64,000 nt of DNA from Streptomyces griseus subsp. griseus (GTDB taxonomy: Bacteria > Actinomycetota > Actinomycetes > Streptomycetales > Streptomycetaceae): NCBI RefSeq assembly GCF_003610995.1, contig NZ_CP032543.1, positions 6,882,001-6,946,000 of the forward strand, given 5' to 3'. Below are positions 59,753 to 64,000 of the stretch, one piece after another. The translations under genes were made by a program, and so were the position numbers. Below the pieces are notes generated by a model. That model saw nothing but the letters and a program-made list of their open reading frames with translations, was not told the DNA's origin and did no database searches. Positions within the stretch are counted from its first letter, which is position 1; every line of letters begins with the position of its first letter.

Positions 59753-62131
59753 GTGACACAGGCAGGGCAGGGAGCGCACGTTCCGGAAGGCGAGGGAGAG
59801 CCTTCGGAGTCGGGCGTCTCGGCACACAGGCGTGCCCTCGGGCAGCGGCCCGCGCCTGACGAGACGATGCAGCTCCGCGTACCCGAAGGCGGTATACCCG
59901 CCACCCGGGCCGGAGAACTGCAGATACCCGGCGGGGGGCGGCGTGAGATATCTGACGATATCGCCGATATACCCTCCAACGTGGAGGACACCGGGTGGAT
60001 CTCACCGACCGGCGACTCCCCCCCGGATACCTCCGGATCACCTGCGTCCCCCCGCTCGGACGCCATAGCCACCGCACCTGGCCGGCCGGGTGCCCGGCGC
60101 CGCCGCAAGGCGCCCAAGCCGGCGCCCGCCGCCCGCCTCACCGCCGCGGTCGTCGCCCCCACCGCCGTCGCCGTCGCAGCGCTCGGCTCCTGGCTGCGCC
60201 GCGTGCGGCCGCACTACCCCCGGCCCGGACGGACCGGCTGGAAGCGCTGGGTGCCCTCCTGGCGGCAGACCGGTGGCGCGGTCCTCGCGTCGTTCGGGCT
60301 GAGCGCCCTGACCCTGTCCGTCGCCTACGCCGTCACCGACATCCCGGACGACCTCAACTCCTACGCCACCCAGCAGGACACCGTCTACTTCTGGGCGGAC
60401 GGCTCCCCCATGGCCCGTGCCGGCTGGGTACACCGGCAGGAAATGGAGCTGGACGACGTTCCCGAGGACGTGCGCTGGGCGGTGCTCGCGGCCGAGAACG
60501 AGAGCTTCTTCAGCGACCCCGGCATCTCGGCCAAGGGTCTCACCCGCGCCATCCTGCGCACCTTCGGGCAGGGCAGCACCCAGGGCGGCTCGACCATCAC
60601 CCAGCAGTACGTCAAGAACGTCTACCTCAGCCATGAGCAGACGTACAGCCGCAAGTTCACCGAAGCCATGATGGCCCTCAAGCTCGACAACAAGATGAGC
60701 AAGGACGAGATCCTGGAGGGCTACCTCAACACCAGTTGGTTCGGCCGCGGCACCTACGGCATCCAGCGTGCCGCCCAGGCGTACTACGGCAAGGACGTCA
60801 GCGAGCTCAACGCCAGCGAAGGCGCCTTCCTCGCAGCCCTCCTCAAAGGCGCCGGACTGTACGATCCGACGCTCAGCCCGGCCAACCGCACCCGGGCAGA
60901 GGAGCGGTGGCGGTGGACGCTCGACCGGATGGTGAAGATCGGCAAGCTGTCGCCGGAGGAGCGCGCCGGCTACCGGACCTTCCCGAAGCCGCTGGAGAGC
61001 AATCCGCTCTACAACACGGGTGAGCAGAGCGACTATCTGGTGGAACTCGCCACTCAGCACGCCAAGAAGACGGCACACATCTCCGACAAGGACTTCGACC
61101 GCGGCGGCTACCAGGTCTACACGACGTTCGACAAGAAGCGCATGGACCAGCTCACCAAGGCCGTTGGCGCTGCCCGCGACAAGGCCCGCAAGGATAGGCC
61201 GGGGGCCGCGAAGCACGTCCACTACGGAGCCGCTTCCGTCGCTCTCGACGGTCGGATCCTGGCCATCCACGGCGGCCCTGACCACCGCAAGCAGGGTTAC
61301 AACGAGTCCAATGCGACCACCGTGCCCGCCGGTTCCGCGTTCCAGCCGTTCGTCTACGCCGCCGCCCTGGAACACGGCGTACGCAAGAGCCGCGACGGCG
61401 CCCCTGCGCCGGTGACAGGCGAGACGGTGTACAACGGCGACGACAAGGTGCCCGTCACCACGCCGGAAGGGCCCTACTGGGACCGCAGCGGCCGCAAGGT
61501 CGCCGCGAAGAACGACAACGGGCGCTCCTACGGGCAGATACCCCTGCGCCGGGCCCTCGCGTCCTCCGTCAACACCACCTTCATGCAGCTTGGCATGGAC
61601 ACAGGACTGGACAAGGTCCGCGCCACCGCCCAGGCCGCCGGACTGCTGCACTCCAGCCTCGGCGCCCAGGTGCCCGCACTGACCACCGGCAGCTCCACGC
61701 CCAGCGCCATCCGGATGGCCAGCGGCTACACCACCTTCGCCGCCGAAGGCCAGCACACCGAGCCGTACACCATCCTCAAGGTGACCCGCAACGGCCACGA
61801 GGTCGCTATGGACACCCCGGTCCGACGCCGGGCCATGGGCGCCGACACCGCCGCCGAGGTGCAGTCCGCCCTGACGGACGCCTTCCGCGCCGCTTATCCG
61901 GAGACCGCCGCGAAGGCGGGAGGCAAGGTCGCCGGCAAGAGGGGCACCACCGAGGGCGACACCGCCGCCTGGTACGTCGGCACTGAGAAGAAGGTCTCCA
62001 CCGCGGTCGTCGTCTACCGCATCGACCTGGCCAAGAGCCTCGAACCCCTACCGCTGGAGGGACTGGGCGGCACGATCGCCGACGGCGTTCCGTACAGCAT
62101 CTGGTCGGAAGCCCTGAGGCCCCTCGGCTGA
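59753..62131 (+). CDS. Class A penicillin-binding protein with degenerate transpeptidase motifs
   Basis: A 792-residue bifunctional-type PBP. GTG 59753 follows GAGAGG. Residues 1-170 are a disordered cytoplasmic tail; one membrane span covers about 176-195. The GT51 glycosyltransferase domain (about 205-400) keeps catalytic Glu248 (AAENESFFSDPG) and GGSTITQQYVKNVY. In the transpeptidase domain (about 430-780) the nucleophile motif S-x-x-K reads SAFQ (Ser528, Gln531), SxN is present (SSVNTTF), and the KTG box reads KRGTT (Lys729, Arg730). Loss of the general-base Lys predicts weak or no transpeptidation, so it may polymerise glycan only or have altered beta-lactam binding. It precedes two exported wall-related genes. 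Confidence 0.88.
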   Translation: MTQAGQGAHVPEGEGEPSESGVSAHRRALGQRPAPDETMQLRVPEGGIPATRAGELQIPGGGRREISDDIADIPSNVEDTGWISPTGDSPPDTSGSPASPRSDAIATAPGRPGARRRRKAPKPAPAARLTAAVVAPTAVAVAALGSWLRRVRPHYPRPGRTGWKRWVPSWRQTGGAVLASFGLSALTLSVAYAVTDIPDDLNSYATQQDTVYFWADGSPMARAGWVHRQEMELDDVPEDVRWAVLAAENESFFSDPGISAKGLTRAILRTFGQGSTQGGSTITQQYVKNVYLSHEQTYSRKFTEAMMALKLDNKMSKDEILEGYLNTSWFGRGTYGIQRAAQAYYGKDVSELNASEGAFLAALLKGAGLYDPTLSPANRTRAEERWRWTLDRMVKIGKLSPEERAGYRTFPKPLESNPLYNTGEQSDYLVELATQHAKKTAHISDKDFDRGGYQVYTTFDKKRMDQLTKAVGAARDKARKDRPGAAKHVHYGAASVALDGRILAIHGGPDHRKQGYNESNATTVPAGSAFQPFVYAAALEHGVRKSRDGAPAPVTGETVYNGDDKVPVTTPEGPYWDRSGRKVAAKNDNGRSYGQIPLRRALASSVNTTFMQLGMDTGLDKVRATAQAAGLLHSSLGAQVPALTTGSSTPSAIRMASGYTTFAAEGQHTEPYTILKVTRNGHEVAMDTPVRRRAMGADTAAEVQSALTDAFRAAYPETAAKAGGKVAGKRGTTEGDTAAWYVGTEKKVSTAVVVYRIDLAKSLEPLPLEGLGGTIADGVPYSIWSEALRPLG

Positions 62132-62180
62132 CCACCTGTGCGACCGACACCGTCCACGCCACCGAGAGATTGAGCCGCAG

Positions 62181-63467
62181 ATGAACAAGCCGTCGGGCCG
62201 ACGCCGCAAAGACCCTGTACCCCGCCCCCTCCCCGCCCGCCCCAGAACGCTCGCCGTGGCGGCGCTCCTCGTCGTCGCCTGCACCCTCGGCGGCTACTTC
62301 ACCCTGTCCGGCAACGACGACACCACCCCGACCGCGTCCGCGACGAACCGCTCGCCGCGCCAACCGCTGTCCGGGGACTCGGGGGAACCGGCCTGGGACG
62401 GCAAGGTCAAAGTGATCGGCGATGGGTCAACCTCCTACACCGGCCCGCAGAAGGGGCGGCTCAAGCCCCGGCCCCTCAAGCCCGGCGAGAAGCCGCCGCA
62501 GTTCGTGGTCTTCTCCTGGGACGGCGCCCTCCAGGGCGATGACGGGCTGTTCGCGCACTACCGGGAGATGGCCAACCGGCACGACGCCCATATGACATTC
62601 TTCCTCACCGGGATCTACCTGCTGCCCAAGGGCAAGAAGGACCTGTACGACCCCCCGCAGCACTCCCGGGGTAGCGCGGCCATCAGCTTCCCCACCGATG
62701 AGCACGTCTACACCACCCTGGAGCAGCTGGGCGGGGCCTGGAAGGACGGCAACGAGATCGGCACCCACTTCAACGGGCACTTCTGCGGCCCGAAGGGCGG
62801 CGGCGACTGGAGCGTGGCCGAGTGGAAGAGCGAGATCGACCAGTTCTACGGGTTCGTCGAGAAGTGGAAGACGAACACCGGCAGGACCGACCTCGACCCG
62901 CTGCCGTTCGACGTACGCCGCGAGGTCGCCGGCGGCCGCGCCCCCTGCCTCGAAGGCCAGGCCAACCTGCTCCAGGCCGCCAAGAAATACGACTGGCGCT
63001 ACGACGCGAGCTCGGCCGGAGACTTCCAGATATGGCCGAAGAAGAAGAACGGCATATGGGACTTCCCGTTGCAGATGCTCCCGTACGAGGGCGGCAAGTA
63101 CCAGGGCCTGTCCATGGACTTCAACTTCCTCTACAACCAGTCCGACGGCAAGACCGACGGTGACCCGGCCATGCACCCGCAGTGGCAGCAGGAGACCCTG
63201 AACACCTACATGGCCGGGTTCAACCGCGTCTACTACGGCAGCCGCGCACCACTGTTCATCGGCAACCACTTCGAGGAGTGGAACGGCGGCATCTACATGA
63301 AGGCCGTCGATCGCATGATAGAGAACGTGTGTACCAAGAAGGACGTCAAGTGCGTGTCCTTCAAGGAGCTCGCCGACTGGATGGACGTCCAGAAGCCCGC
63401 CACCCTGGAGCGGCTCCGCAGCCTCGACCCCGCCCAGTCCCCGGACTGGTCCACCGTCGTGAAGTGA
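62181..63467 (+). CDS. Exported polysaccharide deacetylase-like protein
   Basis: A 428-residue protein anchored by one N-terminal span (LAVAALLVVACTLGGYFTL). The extracellular part has a deacetylase-type fold: VVFSWDGALQGDDGLF, a metal-binding H-x3-H in GTHFNGHFCG, and NHFEEWNGGIY near the end. The usual first motif TFDD is SWDG, with one Asp only, so catalysis may differ from NodB enzymes. It lies 50 bases after the PBP gene, in the same direction and probably the same transcript. It may trim acetyl groups from the glycan that the PBP makes; this is inference. Confidence 0.82.
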   Translation: MNKPSGRRRKDPVPRPLPARPRTLAVAALLVVACTLGGYFTLSGNDDTTPTASATNRSPRQPLSGDSGEPAWDGKVKVIGDGSTSYTGPQKGRLKPRPLKPGEKPPQFVVFSWDGALQGDDGLFAHYREMANRHDAHMTFFLTGIYLLPKGKKDLYDPPQHSRGSAAISFPTDEHVYTTLEQLGGAWKDGNEIGTHFNGHFCGPKGGGDWSVAEWKSEIDQFYGFVEKWKTNTGRTDLDPLPFDVRREVAGGRAPCLEGQANLLQAAKKYDWRYDASSAGDFQIWPKKKNGIWDFPLQMLPYEGGKYQGLSMDFNFLYNQSDGKTDGDPAMHPQWQQETLNTYMAGFNRVYYGSRAPLFIGNHFEEWNGGIYMKAVDRMIENVCTKKDVKCVSFKELADWMDVQKPATLERLRSLDPAQSPDWSTVVK

Positions 63468-63618
63468 CCGGCCAACGGCCGTCAACCGCCCCTGCGGTGA
63501 CAGTCCGGAAACCTCCTCGCATCAGTCGTCCCACCTCCTTCACACCAGCTGCACAAGGCGTGCGAAGATGCCGCTTAACTCGGCGGTCCCCATGCCGGGA
63601 AAAGAGGGAAGAACGCCA

Positions 63619-64000
63619 GTGAAGTCAAGAAAACTGAAGCACACGCGACGCCGGGCAACGATATTCACGGCGGCCGCCGCATCGGCCGTCGCGGGGGTCG
63701 CACTGCTGCCCAACTGGAACGCGGGCGCCTCCACGGTGGCCGAGCCCCAGGTCGACGCAGAGACCAAGGCCGCCTTCCAGAGTCTGGCCGACGCGGTCTT
63801 CACCGACCGCACCAACGCGCTGGTCGACCGGCCGCGCCACGGCGGCAAGAAGGCCATCGCCGAGGGCTTTTCCGGCAAGGTGAAGCTCTCCTCCGGCATA
63901 GGCCGGACCGAGAACGCCGCTCGGAAGCAGCTCGACGACCGCAAGAACCGGCTGGCGCGCAACGGTGAGAAGTACAGCGCCGGCAGCACCAAGGTCACCC
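63619..64000 (+). CDS. Partial secreted protein, possible amidase-domain wall protein
   Basis: The frame opens at GTG 63619, 11 bases after GAGGG, and is still open at the window end (127 codons). It starts VKSRKLKHTRRRATIFTAAAASAVAGVALL, a signal peptide with basic head, followed by QVDAETKAAFQSLADAVFTDRTNALVD and a charged region. This N-terminal pattern resembles Streptomyces secreted amidase-domain proteins, but the catalytic domain would lie beyond the window, so the call is tentative. It follows the deacetylase-like gene by 152 bases in the same direction, extending the wall cluster. Confidence 0.6.
   Translation, partial: MKSRKLKHTRRRATIFTAAAASAVAGVALLPNWNAGASTVAEPQVDAETKAAFQSLADAVFTDRTNALVDRPRHGGKKAIAEGFSGKVKLSSGIGRTENAARKQLDDRKNRLARNGEKYSAGSTKVT

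Overview
The window is high-GC actinobacterial chromosome and almost certainly Streptomyces. Evidence for this: strong G/C bias at third codon positions, frequent GTG/TTG starts, GC-rich hairpin terminators, abundant secreted and lipoprotein genes, SpoIIE/RsbW-type partner-switching proteins, an Rpf-like cell-wall hydrolase, and a block (SCO0930-type lipoprotein, DUF574 methyltransferase, RmdA-type GGDEF/EAL protein, LysR regulator, second succinate dehydrogenase) that matches the rmdA neighbourhood of S. coelicolor. No rRNA, tRNA, CRISPR array or intact mobile element was seen.

Region 1 (1-13.4 kb) is a secreted-hydrolase and sugar-uptake block. A streptogrisin-like protease, a DUF1996 protein and a TIM-barrel glycoside hydrolase with a discoidin domain each carry the same palindrome (core GAGAGCGCTCTC) upstream. 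The palindrome also sits in front of a LacI-family gene at 12.3-13.3 kb, so these four genes look like a small LacI regulon. Between them lies a separate glycoside uptake operon: a solute-binding lipoprotein, two permeases and a GH1 beta-glucosidase, divergent from a ROK regulator. A decayed alpha/beta hydrolase separates the two parts.

Region 2 (13.4-26.3 kb) holds an Rpf/LysM/M23 wall hydrolase with a TTA codon, an EamA transporter, an FhuF-type 2Fe-2S protein, and then a dense signalling cluster: STAS protein, MarR regulator, PP2C phosphatase, RsbW-like kinase, a response regulator/PP2C - histidine kinase - response regulator operon, and a SigB/SigF-type sigma factor. An unusual zinc-motif SDR protein is divergent from the sigma gene.

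Region 3 (26.3-49 kb) is mixed: a 58-residue orphan protein, a broken lipase maturation factor gene, a YndJ/DUF1990 operon behind twin TTGAAC/GTTCAA palindromes, a lipoprotein, a PAS-GAF-PP2C-HATPase protein, a frameshifted wax-ester synthase/DGAT, an Fpg/Nei glycosylase, a LytTR/DUF485/sodium-solute-symporter/LytS operon, an ECF sigma gene convergent with a small zinc-finger anti-sigma-like gene, CapA, a universal stress protein, a Tat-exported polysaccharide deacetylase, a class F sortase, small membrane-anchored surface proteins and a proline-rich protein.

Region 4 (48-64 kb) contains the SCO0930-type lipoprotein, methyltransferase and rmdA, then LysR and sdhCAB, a UvrA-like ABC ATPase, and a wall cluster: a class A PBP with degenerate transpeptidase motifs, a deacetylase-like protein, and a secreted protein cut by the window edge.

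Several genes (solute-binding protein, ROK regulator, wax-ester synthase, lipase maturation factor) are broken mostly by single missing bases in G/C runs. This looks more like sequencing error than decay. Gene boundaries were chosen from reading frame, Shine-Dalgarno matches and family lengths by eye; no database search was possible.
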